The notes under the pieces are model-generated. The model did no database searches and was not told the origin of the DNA. It was given only the letters and a program-made list of their open reading frames with translations. A stretch of 64,000 bases of DNA from Paenibacillaceae bacterium GAS479 (lineage in GTDB: Bacteria > Bacillota > Bacilli > Paenibacillales > Paenibacillaceae). Shown piece after piece: positions 55,364-64,000 of this stretch. Numbering within the stretch: the stretch's first letter is position 1; each line of letters starts with the position of its first letter. The DNA lies in contig LT629764.1 in NCBI GenBank assembly GCA_900105225.1, positions 5,166,501 to 5,230,500 on the forward strand. Reading direction: 5' to 3'. The position numbers were made by a program, and so were the translations under genes.

Positions 55364-57619
55364 ATGAGCGATTCTAATCAGGAATATATCGTTATCTCAG
55401 GTGCGAGAGAAAACAATCTCAAAAATGTATCCTTACGCATCCCCAAACGAAAAATCACTATTTTCACCGGTGTTTCCGGCTCTGGCAAATCCTCGATCGT
55501 CTTCGATACGATAGCCGCAGAATCCACACGACTGCTTAATGAAAACTTCAGCATGTTCGTGCGCACATTCCTGCCTAAAGTTCCACAGCCAGATACAGAC
55601 GGGATCGAGAACCTGAGTATGGCCGTTATTGTGGATCAGAAGCGGCTTGGTGGCGGATCTCATTCCACGATGGGCACGATTACGGATATTTCCCCCATTC
55701 TACGGCTTCTTTTCTCCCGAGTAGGTCAGCCCCATGTTGGTCAAGCCCATATGTTCTCGTTTAACGATCCCCAAGGCATGTGTCCCGAGTGTAATGGAAT
55801 CGGCCGCAAGCTAGGCGTCGATATGAGTAAAGCGGTGGATATGTCCAAGTCATTGAATGACGGGGCCCTTATGTTGCCGGACTACTCGGTGGGCGGATGG
55901 GAATGGAATATGGTCGTGCAAGCGGGAGACTACGATCTCGATAAAAAGCTGAGCGATTATGCGGATGAGGAACTGGAACAATTACTCTACTCCAAAGCAC
56001 GGAAAATCAAAATGGACTTCGCAGGTAAACCAACGAATATTACGGTGGAAGGTGTCATCGAAAAATTCACTAACAAATACATCAAGCAAGATGTGAAGGC
56101 AAAGTCCGAGCGCACACAAAAAACAGTTGCACCGTTCATTTCGGAAGGTCCCTGCTCCAGCTGCCGCGGAGCGAGACTTAGTCAGGCTACGCTGAGCTGC
56201 AAAATAAACGGACTTAACATTGCCGAAATGTCCTCTATGGAGGTTGGGCAACTCATTCGTGTCGTTCGGGAAATCGGTGATCCTGTCGCCGGCCCTATCG
56301 TCAAGTCACTTGCGGAGCGGTTGCAGCATCTGGTAGATATCGGACTTGATTACTTAACACTGGACCGTGAAACGGATACTTTGTCCGGCGGTGAGTCGCA
56401 GCGCGTCAAGATGGTGAAACATCTGAGCGGTAGCCTCGTGGATGTCACTTATATTTTCGATGAGCCTAGCGTCGGTTTACATCCCCGTGATGTACACCGG
56501 TTAAATGAACTACTGCAGAAGCTGCGTGACAAAGGAAATACGGTCATTGTCGTTGAGCATGATCCTGACGTAATTAAAGTGGCGGATCATATCGTCGACG
56601 TAGGGCCTCACGCTGGTAAACGCGGAGGTAATATCATTTATGAAGGCAGCTTCCAAGGCCTGCTGCAGGCAGACACACTGACGGGAACCCATATGAAACG
56701 ACCGCTTCAACTGAAGCAAGATTGTAGGCAGCCATCCGGAAAGCTGTCCATCAAAAATGCCACACTGCATAACCTGCAGAACGTAAGTGCAGACATTCCA
56801 ACCGGAGTGCTAACTGTCGTTACAGGTGTTGCCGGCTCGGGTAAAAGTACCCTGATTAACGAAGTATTCCTCAGTCAGCATCCAGATGCGATTGTCATTG
56901 ACCAATCGGCGATTGGTATATCAACGCGCTCTAATCCAGCGACCTACACGGGCATTATGGATGATGTGCGCAAGGCATTTGCTTCTGCCAACAAGGTCAA
57001 CCAAGGATTGTTCAGCTTCAACTCCAAAGGAGCTTGCGAAAACTGCCAAGGGCTTGGCGCTGTATACATGGATATTTCCTTCTTCGACAGTGTAAAGTTG
57101 CCTTGTGAGGTATGCGGAGGTAAACGCTTCAAGGAAGAAGTGTTGGAGTATAAGCTGAATGGCAAATCAATAGCCGATGTGCTTGAGATGACAGTGGAGC
57201 AAGCGTTGGAATTTTTCCAGCTAAAAGAAGTTGGACGCAAGCTCCAGGCGATGAGCGACGTGGGGCTCAACTATATTACACTTGGCCAGCCGCTTAGCAC
57301 ACTCTCTGGCGGGGAATGCCAGCGCATCAAGCTGGCAAGCGAGTTGCATAAAAAGGGCAGCATATATGTGATGGATGAGCCGACGACGGGACTGCACATG
57401 TCAGACATTGGCCAACTGCTGGGGATCATGAACCGCCTGGTGGATGCCGGCAATACGGTCATTGTCATTGAGCATAACCTGGATGTGATTAGCCAAGGGG
57501 ATTGGATCATTGATATGGGACCAGATGGAGGCAGCAAGGGTGGCCAGATTATGTTCGAGGGAACACCGGCGCAGATCATCCATGCGGAGCAGTCAATTAC
57601 GGGGAAATATTTGAAGTAA
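55364..57619 (+). CDS. UvrA-like ABC ATPase (class II, drug-resistance type)
   Basis: 751 residues against about 950 for housekeeping UvrA, lacking the UvrB-binding insert: a class II UvrA (UvrA2/DrrC-like). Walker A motifs GVSGSGKSS (about residue 36) and GVAGSGKST; signatures LSGGESQRV and LSGGECQRI; Walker B FDEPSVGLHP and MDEPTTGLHM. Zinc-type pairs CPECNGIG, CSSCRGA, CENCQGLG and CEVCGG are intact. Such proteins bind DNA and are linked to tolerance of DNA-intercalating drugs. AAAGGATG lies before the ATG. It follows the ArsR pair; a small DUF1801 gene follows 21 bp later. Confidence 0.9.
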   Translation: MSDSNQEYIVISGARENNLKNVSLRIPKRKITIFTGVSGSGKSSIVFDTIAAESTRLLNENFSMFVRTFLPKVPQPDTDGIENLSMAVIVDQKRLGGGSHSTMGTITDISPILRLLFSRVGQPHVGQAHMFSFNDPQGMCPECNGIGRKLGVDMSKAVDMSKSLNDGALMLPDYSVGGWEWNMVVQAGDYDLDKKLSDYADEELEQLLYSKARKIKMDFAGKPTNITVEGVIEKFTNKYIKQDVKAKSERTQKTVAPFISEGPCSSCRGARLSQATLSCKINGLNIAEMSSMEVGQLIRVVREIGDPVAGPIVKSLAERLQHLVDIGLDYLTLDRETDTLSGGESQRVKMVKHLSGSLVDVTYIFDEPSVGLHPRDVHRLNELLQKLRDKGNTVIVVEHDPDVIKVADHIVDVGPHAGKRGGNIIYEGSFQGLLQADTLTGTHMKRPLQLKQDCRQPSGKLSIKNATLHNLQNVSADIPTGVLTVVTGVAGSGKSTLINEVFLSQHPDAIVIDQSAIGISTRSNPATYTGIMDDVRKAFASANKVNQGLFSFNSKGACENCQGLGAVYMDISFFDSVKLPCEVCGGKRFKEEVLEYKLNGKSIADVLEMTVEQALEFFQLKEVGRKLQAMSDVGLNYITLGQPLSTLSGGECQRIKLASELHKKGSIYVMDEPTTGLHMSDIGQLLGIMNRLVDAGNTVIVIEHNLDVISQGDWIIDMGPDGGSKGGQIMFEGTPAQIIHAEQSITGKYLK

Positions 57620-57640
57620 TATTTTTCAGGAGGGAACATT

Positions 57641-58012
57641 ATGGAAGTTTTCGCCCAATTTTTAGATCGAATTGATCATCCTGGGCATCGGGAGCGAACG
57701 GAAGAAGTTCTGAGTTGGGTGAGGAACAACTATCCGAACTTAGCTCCAATCATGGCTTGGAATCAACCGATGTTCACCGATCACGAAACCTATATTATTG
57801 GATTTAGCACAGCCAAGCAACATTTAGCCGTGGCTCCAGAAAGAGCCGGGATGGTGCAATTTGCTGATGAAATTGTACAGGCCGGTTACGATCACACCAA
57901 TTTATTGGTACGAATCAAGTGGAATAGTCCGGTTGATTACTCCTTACTCCAGAAAATGATCGAGTTCAATATTACGGATAAGGCGGACTGTTCAACTTTT
58001 TGGCGGAAGTAA
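57641..58012 (+). CDS. DUF1801 family protein (YdhG-like)
   Basis: 123 residues, AGGAGGGAA before the ATG. It is a single small alpha/beta domain with the family pattern: ERTEEVLSWVRNNYPNLAP, AWNQPMFTDHETYIIGFS, KQHLAVAPERAGM, and the Arg-Ile-Lys strand near residue 93 (LVRIKWNSPVDYSLL). Members are annotated as iron chaperone-like (frataxin fold) proteins; no strong metal site is visible here. Cotranscribed with the UvrA-like gene. Confidence 0.88.
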   Translation: MEVFAQFLDRIDHPGHRERTEEVLSWVRNNYPNLAPIMAWNQPMFTDHETYIIGFSTAKQHLAVAPERAGMVQFADEIVQAGYDHTNLLVRIKWNSPVDYSLLQKMIEFNITDKADCSTFWRK

Positions 58013-58050
58013 AAGTATCCGAACGCCTTACTTTTATACGATTGGGTAGA

Positions 58051-58079
58051 GCAACCTCACCATGGAGGTTGCTTTTTTT
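58051..58079 (+). terminator. Terminator after the UvrA-like/DUF1801 genes
   Basis: GCAACCTC at 58051-58058 pairs with GAGGTTGC at 58065-58072, followed by seven T. Confidence 0.85.
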
Positions 58080-58167
58080 ATCTAGTGTCATAGGCTCTGT
58101 TCTTATCTCATATATACGTTAAAAGTGTAGAGGAATTAAAACCATCTATATAGAGGGGAGTGAATCG

Positions 58168-59361
58168 ATGGAAAATCAATCTGGGACTCCAGGGGAACGC
58201 AATAATGTGCCGCAACCCATTCGCAGTGATGGTGCAGGGGGGCCTGATTTGGGTCCGCGAGATATTATGCGGGATATGGAGAACCCCGACATGTTGGTTC
58301 CACCGGCTACTGATTCCGGTTTGATTCCTAACTTGAAATTCTCATTCTCGGATACTCATATGCAATTAAATCACGGCGGATGGTCTCGTGAGGTTACGGT
58401 AAGAGACTTGCCGATTGCGACCACGCTGGCGGCCGTCAATATGAGTTTAACGCCGGGCGGAGTGCGTGAACTTCATTGGCATCAGCAAGCAGAGTGGTCC
58501 TATATGTTGTTAGGGCGGGCACGCATAACCTCCGTGGATCAATTAGGACGGAACTTCATCGCTGACGTTGGGCCGGGTGATCTTTGGTATTTCCCTCCGG
58601 GGATTCCCCATTCCATTCAGGGTCTGGAGGAAGGGTGTGAATTTTTGCTCGTCTTTGATGACGGCAGCTTCTCCGACCTCAATACCTTATCTATCTCCGA
58701 TTGGTTTGCACATACACCCAAAGATGTACTGTCAGCTAATTTTGGCGTACCGCAGAGCGCCTTTTCAACTATTCCTTCCGATCAGGTTTACATCTTTCAA
58801 GATAGAGTCCCAGGTTCGCTGGAAAGCCAGAAAGTCGAGTCACCATACGGAACTATCCCACAAAGCTTCAAGTATCAGTTGCTGGCGCAAACACCAATTA
58901 AAACGCCTGGCGGAAGCGTCCGCATCGTGGATTCCACTAACTTTCCTATTTCAAAAACGATTGCAGCGGCGCTTGTCGAGATTGAACCCGGTGCAATGAG
59001 GGAACTTCATTGGCATCCTAATAACGATGAGTGGCAATATTATCTTACTGGACAGGGACGCATGACAGTATTTGCGGGGAACGGGGTCGCTCGCACATTT
59101 GATTATCGAGCAGGTGATGTTGGTTATGTACCCTTCGCTTATGGACACTATATTCAAAATACCGGTACCCAAAGCTTATGGTTTTTGGAAATGTTCAAGA
59201 GCGACCGATTTGCCGATATTTCATTAAATCAATGGATGGCTCTTACCCCTCGCGAATTGGTTCGCGACAATTTGAATGTCGGACCGGAATTACTGGATGC
59301 GCTGTCCAAGGTGAAATCACCGGTCGTTAAATATCCGGGATTCTCCTACTATCCGAAATGA
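58168..59361 (+). CDS. Bicupin oxalate decarboxylase homologue with altered lid
   Basis: 397 residues, close along its length to OxdC of Bacillus subtilis. Two cupins each bind Mn: site 1 has R100, His103, His105 and Glu109 ([14 protein letters not shown]) and His148; site 2 has [15 protein letters not shown] with His281 and the Glu of FLEMF. The site 1 lid, SENST in OxdC (161-165), reads SDLNT here (169-173), so the proton-donating Glu162 is Asp170. OxdC splits oxalate to formate and CO2; lid changes in OxdC are known to shift it toward oxalate oxidase. No signal peptide. GGGGAG precedes the ATG; monocistronic. Confidence 0.9.
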   Translation: MENQSGTPGERNNVPQPIRSDGAGGPDLGPRDIMRDMENPDMLVPPATDSGLIPNLKFSFSDTHMQLNHGGWSREVTVRDLPIATTLAAVNMSLTPGGVRELHWHQQAEWSYMLLGRARITSVDQLGRNFIADVGPGDLWYFPPGIPHSIQGLEEGCEFLLVFDDGSFSDLNTLSISDWFAHTPKDVLSANFGVPQSAFSTIPSDQVYIFQDRVPGSLESQKVESPYGTIPQSFKYQLLAQTPIKTPGGSVRIVDSTNFPISKTIAAALVEIEPGAMRELHWHPNNDEWQYYLTGQGRMTVFAGNGVARTFDYRAGDVGYVPFAYGHYIQNTGTQSLWFLEMFKSDRFADISLNQWMALTPRELVRDNLNVGPELLDALSKVKSPVVKYPGFSYYPK

Positions 59362-59404
59362 AATAACGACGGCAAAATGATTGAACGTTCGATAACGGAA
59401 AAGG

Positions 59405-59441
59405 ATGGGCAGCTGCAGGCTAAGCGCAGCTGTCCATTTTT
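59405..59441 (+). terminator. Terminator of the oxalate decarboxylase gene
   Basis: ATGGGCAGCTGC at 59405-59416 pairs with GCAGCTGTCCAT at 59426-59437 (12 bp, one wobble), followed by TTTT. Confidence 0.85.
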
Positions 59442-59570
59442 AATCCAAGGAACCTCTACAAAAAACATAGATTAATAGTGTTAACAAACGTAAAATGGAG
59501 AGAAAGTAAAATGTTCTAATTTTTCTCGGAAGTAAACTTGAAGGATAAAAGATAAGCGGGGGAAGCGATC

Positions 59571-60647
59571 ATGTCTTTGATTGAGTTCGGCATCGTAGGC
59601 AGAGGATGGAGAGCCGAGTTTTATCTGCGCATTGCGAAAATGCTGCCCGAGCTATTCGCTATCCGTGCTATGTTAGTTCGTGACGAAGAACGAGGCAGGG
59701 AAATTGAAGAAAAGTGGGGCGTGAAAACCTACCGTGATATGGAGTCTTTCGCTTCGAGCGGGCCCCTCCTGTTCGTGGTCGTTTCTGTCTCTAAGGAAGC
59801 CATACCTACCTGCACGCTGGAGCTTGCGGAAAGAAACATCCCTGTATTAACCGAGACACCTCCTGCCACGGACATCCCGGGCATGATCTCTTTATACGAG
59901 TCGCTGCGCAACCTGAAGGGGCGCGTACAGGTAGCCGAACAATATTTGTACCAGCCGATGCATGCCGCGCGCCTTGCTTTTGTACATTCGGGTAAACTGG
60001 GCGACGTTTCTCAGGTACAAGTATCGACCGCGCACGGTTATCATGGCATTAGTTTGATTCGAAAGCTGCTTGGCATTGATTTTGAAAACGCCGTTATTAG
60101 CGGACAGAGATTTACATCCAAGATCGTGAAAGGCCCGGATCGATATGGACCTCCCGAAAGTGAAGCCATCCGTGACTCGGTGCAGGATATCGCTACACTT
60201 CGTTTTGGGGACAAGCTGGCTATGTTTGATTTTACAGGTGATCAGTATCTATCTTGGATTCGCCAAAATCGTATTCTCGTTCGCGGAAGCCGAGGAGAAG
60301 TTATCGACGAAACTTTCCGGTATTTAAGGGATTTCAAGACCCCTATATTTGGCAGCTTCCGCAGAGTTGATACCGGTCACAACGGCAACCTAGAAGGGTA
60401 TTATCACCGCGGGATAACGGCAAACGATGAATGGATATATGAAAATCCTTTTGTTCCCGGGCGTTTATCCGACGATGAGATCGCCATTGCGACGAGTTTG
60501 AAGAAGATGGCGGACTACGTTCAGGGCGGGCCAACCTGTTATCGGTTGGAAGAAGCGCTGCAGGATCATTATTTATCCATAGTGATGTTATCGGCTATCG
60601 AATCCGGCGAAGAGTTAACGACGACAACCCAGCCTTGGGCACTATAA
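59571..60647 (+). CDS. Gfo/Idh/MocA family oxidoreductase
   Basis: 358 residues. Rossmann fold FGIVGRGWRAEFYLRIAKML and a relaxed family motif: LTETPPATD replaces EKP, so the catalytic Lys is absent at that position. NAD(P) binding looks intact. The C-terminal domain carries AEQYLYQPMHAARL and the middle strand segment GDKLAMFDFTGDQYLSW. Redox chemistry may differ from classic sugar dehydrogenases, or the Lys may be supplied elsewhere. GGGGAAGCG precedes the ATG. It stands alone, 46 bp before a two-component system, with no transporter nearby. Confidence 0.85.
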   Translation: MSLIEFGIVGRGWRAEFYLRIAKMLPELFAIRAMLVRDEERGREIEEKWGVKTYRDMESFASSGPLLFVVVSVSKEAIPTCTLELAERNIPVLTETPPATDIPGMISLYESLRNLKGRVQVAEQYLYQPMHAARLAFVHSGKLGDVSQVQVSTAHGYHGISLIRKLLGIDFENAVISGQRFTSKIVKGPDRYGPPESEAIRDSVQDIATLRFGDKLAMFDFTGDQYLSWIRQNRILVRGSRGEVIDETFRYLRDFKTPIFGSFRRVDTGHNGNLEGYYHRGITANDEWIYENPFVPGRLSDDEIAIATSLKKMADYVQGGPTCYRLEEALQDHYLSIVMLSAIESGEELTTTTQPWAL

Positions 60648-60693
60648 GCATAAATAACCGGATTTTTATCTCAATGGTCCCGGAGGATGCCAA

Positions 60694-61368
60694 ATGTCAA
60701 AAACAATTTTAATCGTGGAAGACCAGCATGTGCTGAGGGAAATCATGAAGGAATACTTGGTGGATGAAGGCTACAGCGTACTAGAGGCTGGCGATGGCAA
60801 GCAGGCTTTAGCTCTATTTCAAGAACATGAGATTGATCTTATCATCCTTGATATAATGTTGCCGGAAATCGATGGATGGTCGGTCTGCCGACGGATCCGC
60901 AAAACATCCAGCGTACCAGTTCTTATGTTGACTTCCCGGTCTGACGAGGATGATACTCTGCTGGGCTTTGAACTCGGGGCGGATGATTATGTTGTCAAAC
61001 CATGCAGTCCTCCTATCTTATTGGCACGGGTGAAGCGGCTTCTGGGCGGTCAGCGTCGTCATCATTCGCCAGAAACGTTATCTGGAGGAGCGATCACATT
61101 AAATGTCCCTTCGCGAAGCGTTACGATTAACGGTTTGCCTTGCAACCTGACCCATACGGAGTTTGAGATTTTAGCCGGCCTAATGGGCAGCAAAGGCGTT
61201 ATTTTCACAAGAGAGCAGCTTATCACGAAAATTTGGGGGTATGAGTTTACGGGTGATGACCGGACGCTCAGCAGCCATATCCGTAATCTGCGTTCCAAGC
61301 TCGGAGAGCATGGGGATCATATTGTAACGGTCATTCGTACAGGCTACAAATTTGAGGATAACGCATGA
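60694..61368 (+). CDS. Response regulator, OmpR/PhoB family
   Basis: 224 residues. Receiver ILIVEDQHVL, LDIMLPEIDGW (Asp53), VVKPCSP (Lys). Winged-helix output with LTHTEFEILAGLM and TLSSHIRNLRSKLGEHG, ending IRTGYKF. GGAGG lies before the ATG. It overlaps the kinase by 4 bp (ATGA). A TCTGCA direct repeat with 11-bp spacing before the SGNH lipoprotein at 63293 is a likely target. Confidence 0.93.
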   Translation: MSKTILIVEDQHVLREIMKEYLVDEGYSVLEAGDGKQALALFQEHEIDLIILDIMLPEIDGWSVCRRIRKTSSVPVLMLTSRSDEDDTLLGFELGADDYVVKPCSPPILLARVKRLLGGQRRHHSPETLSGGAITLNVPSRSVTINGLPCNLTHTEFEILAGLMGSKGVIFTREQLITKIWGYEFTGDDRTLSSHIRNLRSKLGEHGDHIVTVIRTGYKFEDNA

Positions 61369-63188
61369 GAAAAAGCATCGTCATTAAATTGTTCTTGCTC
61401 ACCGTAAGTTTGTCTCTCTTTATTGTCGCAGGTCTCTTTATTGGACAAACCCTATTTTTCGAGCAATTTTATGTCCGCCAGAAGGTAGTAAGCGTCCAGA
61501 GCGCGCTTGATACCCTTTCTACAGATAAGTGGGAAGAAAGGGGGAACGCTCAAGGCGCCCTTGAAATCGAACAACAATTTTACCAAACGTACAATACTTG
61601 GGTCGCCAGACTGGACACAGAAGGTTATCTATCTAACACCGATAACTTTAAAACCGAGGTGAAGCTGGATAGTGTACCTGAAGCTCCTGCTCTATCGGGT
61701 ACAACCCTCTCGATTCCTTTGTACACGATGATGAATGTGGAAGAACTTAGAAGTGACAATCCCTTACTGCTTGATTTTTTTGTTAAGCCTGAAGAACGCA
61801 TTGCAATAGAAGGCCTCCTCATGAACGATCAGTTTGTACCGCAGCGGATTGGTCGCGAAGACTCCAATCTGAGAGAGGAGGGTCGCCTGGAGAATACAAC
61901 CTTCGTCAACAAAGAATATGAAGTTTCCTCACGCTTGGGCGTGACGGAATATCGCAAACATTACACTAGCATTCTTGTGAAAGGTACGGTAACGAAGCTG
62001 CAAACGCCCGAAGGAGCGGCAGAATCCCGATACACGAACCATTTATTTCTGGAGCAAATTAAGTCATTTCAAGCTAATCTGCTATATGGAGAATTCACCG
62101 CAAAAGAAAACACCGTTATTGATTACGTGGAAAATAATGTTCCCTACAAAATATTCGTAAATCAGCGGACGGACAGCTCGGGAGTTCCCTATTATCTGTT
62201 TGCTATGACTTCCCTTCAGCCTGTAAACGAGGCCGCGGGAGTGATGCGCAATTATTACATCTATATCGCCATAGGCGCGTTGCTGTTTGTTGCCTTGGTT
62301 TCCTTTTATTACGCACGGCGTATTGCTCGCCCATTGCTTCGCGTTAATGAAGTTACGCAGCGAATGGCCAGTCTGGATTTCTCCACTCGAATTTCGGTGA
62401 CCACGGAAGATGAGATTGGCCAGTTGTCGCAAAACATCAACGGACTTTCAAACATGCTGCATGATCATATCACTCGGTTGGAACAGGATATTGAACAGGA
62501 GAGACGGCTGGAGCAAACGAGGAAAGCGTTCATTGCCGATGTTTCCCATGAATTAAAAACACCGCTCAGCATCATGGAAAGCTGCCTTTACATTATGCAA
62601 GACAAACCGGACAGCCCCAGACGGGACCACTACTTCTCGGCCATGAAAGATGAGGTCCAGAAGATGAACCTGTTGGTTGGCGACATGCTGGAGTTGGCGA
62701 AGTACGAATCCGGCACGTACAAAATGGAGATGTCCTCCTTTCGAATCGATGCTTTGTTAGAGCGAGTATGTGACAAGCTGGCTTTGGACATAAACGGAAA
62801 GCAGTTGCTTTTGCACACTCATTTTATTCCCCTTGAAGTTGTCGCCAACGCGCAGCGCATCGAACAAGTGATTGTAAATCTCCTCACCAATGCCATACGC
62901 TACACGCCGGAAGGGGAGAACATTTTTGTCCGAATGACTGAGGAACCGGAGACGGTTGTCATAACGGTTGAAAATTACGGCGCCCACATCCCAGAAGATG
63001 GGATGAACAAAATTTGGGAACGCTTTTATCGAATCGATGAGTCCCGCCAACGCTCAACGGGTGGAACCGGCCTAGGTCTGGCGATATGCCGACAAATTTT
63101 CAACCTGCACGAGGCGCGATACGGAGCGGTCAATACCGAGAAGGGTGTACGATTCTATTTTGAATTAAGCAAAAAGCAAGAAGCGTAG
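61365..63188 (+). CDS. Sensor histidine kinase with large extracellular domain
   Basis: 607 residues. Membrane segments at about 6-28 and 297-318 enclose an extracytoplasmic domain of about 265 residues. HAMP follows (about 320-372), then a coiled coil, HisKA FIADVSHELKTPLSIM (His395), and HATPase with N box LLTNAIRYT and GGTGLGLAI. The DxGxG (G1) position reads VENYGAH, with Asn instead of Asp, an unusual change shared with some BceS/VanS-like kinases. It pairs with the OmpR-type regulator and ends in a terminator that overlaps its stop. Confidence 0.92.
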   Translation: MRKSIVIKLFLLTVSLSLFIVAGLFIGQTLFFEQFYVRQKVVSVQSALDTLSTDKWEERGNAQGALEIEQQFYQTYNTWVARLDTEGYLSNTDNFKTEVKLDSVPEAPALSGTTLSIPLYTMMNVEELRSDNPLLLDFFVKPEERIAIEGLLMNDQFVPQRIGREDSNLREEGRLENTTFVNKEYEVSSRLGVTEYRKHYTSILVKGTVTKLQTPEGAAESRYTNHLFLEQIKSFQANLLYGEFTAKENTVIDYVENNVPYKIFVNQRTDSSGVPYYLFAMTSLQPVNEAAGVMRNYYIYIAIGALLFVALVSFYYARRIARPLLRVNEVTQRMASLDFSTRISVTTEDEIGQLSQNINGLSNMLHDHITRLEQDIEQERRLEQTRKAFIADVSHELKTPLSIMESCLYIMQDKPDSPRRDHYFSAMKDEVQKMNLLVGDMLELAKYESGTYKMEMSSFRIDALLERVCDKLALDINGKQLLLHTHFIPLEVVANAQRIEQVIVNLLTNAIRYTPEGENIFVRMTEEPETVVITVENYGAHIPEDGMNKIWERFYRIDESRQRSTGGTGLGLAICRQIFNLHEARYGAVNTEKGVRFYFELSKKQEA

Positions 63189-63212
63189 AACTTCATGTTC
63201 TGCGCTTTTTTT
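63182..63212 (+). terminator. Terminator overlapping the kinase stop codon
   Basis: AGCGTAGAAC at 63182-63191 pairs with GTTCTGCGCT at 63197-63206, followed by six T. The stop codon lies in the 5' arm. Confidence 0.8.
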
Positions 63213-63218
63213 ATTTCA

Positions 63219-63248
63219 TCTGCATCTTGTCTGCACATGGTCTATATA
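63219..63248 (+). promoter_or_regulatory. Direct repeat and -10 before the SGNH lipoprotein gene
   Basis: TCTGCA at 63219-63224 and 63230-63235 (11-bp spacing) covers the -35 position. TATATA at 63243-63248 serves as -10. The layout fits class II activation by an OmpR-type regulator, most simply the one at 60694. Confidence 0.5.
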
Positions 63249-63292
63249 TCACCCCTGTAATATTCCTTTTGAAGGAACGAAAGGGGATAGAA

Positions 63293-63955
63293 ATGATGAA
63301 GAATAAAGGCTTGGCAATACTCGTTATCGCAATGGTGTTTTTGCTGGCGGCTTGTGGAAATCAAGGTAATGGTAGACAAACTGAAGCTACTTTGAAACCG
63401 ACGGCGACAAAGCCGCCTGTTAATTACAAAGAACTGTACCGGACAAGCGTGTTTCTCGGCGATTCCATTACAGAAGGACTGTCTTTTCACGATGTATTAA
63501 ACGAGGAAAACGTGCTCGCCGGTGCGGGGAAAACAGCTGAATTTACGTTAATGGAAAAAGATGTTGACAAGCTAACCGCTCGAAAGCCCAAGCAAATATT
63601 TATTATGTTAGGTTCAACGGATATCCTTTGGCCCACAGATAATCCGAAGGAATACTCGTTGAAGCAATATGAAAAACTTATCAACGCCATTAAGGATAAA
63701 CTTCCGAATTCGACCATTACGCTGCTGTCAGTGACGCCAGTGACGGCTGAAGCGGAGAAAACGGAACCGCGTTATCGAAATATCGCGGATTACAACGAAG
63801 GGCTCAAGGCACTTGCCGCGAAAAAGCAGGTGAATTATATCGATCTGACCTCTCTCGTTGCCGAACATACCGATTTGTACGACACCGACGGCATTCATTT
63901 TCAAGCTGCGTTTTATCCTTTTCTGCTCAGCCATTTGAATGGTCTTTCCAAATGA
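63293..63955 (+). CDS. SGNH/GDSL-type lipoprotein hydrolase
   Basis: 220 residues from ATG 63293 (AAAGGGGATAG upstream). Lipobox LAAC (Cys21) anchors it outside the membrane. GDSL/SGNH motifs: FLGDSITEG (nucleophile Ser58), GSTDI in block III and DGIHFQAAFYPFLL with the catalytic Asp-x-x-His near the C terminus. The block III Asn is replaced by Asp or shifted (MLGSTDILW). It is probably an O-acetyl esterase or acetyltransferase partner. The next gene seems to be an MBOAT acyltransferase, so a cell-surface glycan acetylation pair is likely (inference). Confidence 0.87.
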   Translation: MMKNKGLAILVIAMVFLLAACGNQGNGRQTEATLKPTATKPPVNYKELYRTSVFLGDSITEGLSFHDVLNEENVLAGAGKTAEFTLMEKDVDKLTARKPKQIFIMLGSTDILWPTDNPKEYSLKQYEKLINAIKDKLPNSTITLLSVTPVTAEAEKTEPRYRNIADYNEGLKALAAKKQVNYIDLTSLVAEHTDLYDTDGIHFQAAFYPFLLSHLNGLSK

Positions 63956-63984
63956 ACACGGGGCAATTGGGGAGGGAATAAACG

Positions 63985-64000
63985 TTGGTATTTAGCAGCC
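63985..64000 (+). CDS. Start of a probable MBOAT O-acyltransferase (3' partial)
   Basis: TTG GTA TTT AGC AGC gives MVFSS, the usual beginning of AlgI/DltB-like MBOAT proteins, with GGGGAGGGAA 9 nt upstream and 30 bp after an SGNH lipoprotein gene, its common partner. Only five codons are visible, so this rests on context. Confidence 0.45.

Overview
The window looks like a chromosomal segment of a Paenibacillus-type Firmicute. The reasons are strong GGAGG ribosome-binding sites, several TTG and GTG starts, many lipoprotein sugar-binding proteins whose importers have no ATPase of their own, YesM/YesN-type two-component pairs, a DUF5696 protein beside sugar permeases, and CcpA/LacI-like operators. 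I see no rRNA, tRNA, CRISPR array or insertion sequence.

Region 1 (1-19400) is a carbohydrate uptake and processing locus. It runs from a YIP1-like membrane protein (5' cut) and a DUF5696 protein to two permeases and five tandem paralogous solute-binding lipoproteins. Next comes a tightly packed operon: a TIM-barrel sugar isomerase, a sulfatase-fold enzyme with Thr at the catalytic position, a Gfo/Idh dehydrogenase, an APS kinase, a second Thr-type sulfatase-fold enzyme and a canonical CxPSR sulfatase. The last three binding-protein genes and the sulfatase operon each have their own promoter. All four promoters share an operator overlapping the -35 element and an upstream block at a fixed distance, so they look like one regulon. 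Import of a sulfated or otherwise esterified saccharide followed by ester removal and sugar oxidation/isomerisation is the simplest reading (inference).

Region 2 (19643-22577) has an aldo/keto reductase and a Gfo/Idh gene on the minus strand, divergent from an AraC regulator. Region 3 (22685-26800) has an unknown membrane-anchored protein, an ABC-F ribosomal-protection gene behind what looks like a transcription attenuator (short upstream ORF, terminator and competing antiterminator), a secreted fibronectin-III protein and a 5'-truncated GNAT gene. Region 4 (26888-33792) is a second sugar importer (two permeases and a lipoprotein) followed by its likely YesM/YesN two-component system. Region 5 (33912-38792) has an autoregulated TetR gene, an unusual three-gene module with a sigma factor and an unknown protein, and an AraC gene divergent from a PhyH-dioxygenase/HEAT-repeat fusion.

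Region 6 (38959-46879) has oligoendopeptidase F, a DinB protein, a HAD phosphatase, an OmpR-type two-component pair, an alpha/beta hydrolase and an MFS exporter. Region 7 (47048-54410) is a pair of soluble hybrid histidine kinases; the second is a 1901-residue protein with a long tandem array of HAMP units, resembling fungal group III (Nik1/Os-1) kinases. Region 8 (54530-59361) has ArsR-SRPBCC, a UvrA-like ABC protein, a DUF1801 protein and a bicupin oxalate decarboxylase homologue with a changed catalytic lid. Region 9 (59571-64000) has an orphan Gfo/Idh gene, another OmpR-type two-component system, an SGNH lipoprotein and the first codons of what looks like an MBOAT acyltransferase.

Several starts were moved downstream of the longest open frame because a clear ribosome-binding site and family length favour the internal codon; this is stated in each entry. 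No similarity search was run. Family names come from motifs and remembered family sequences.
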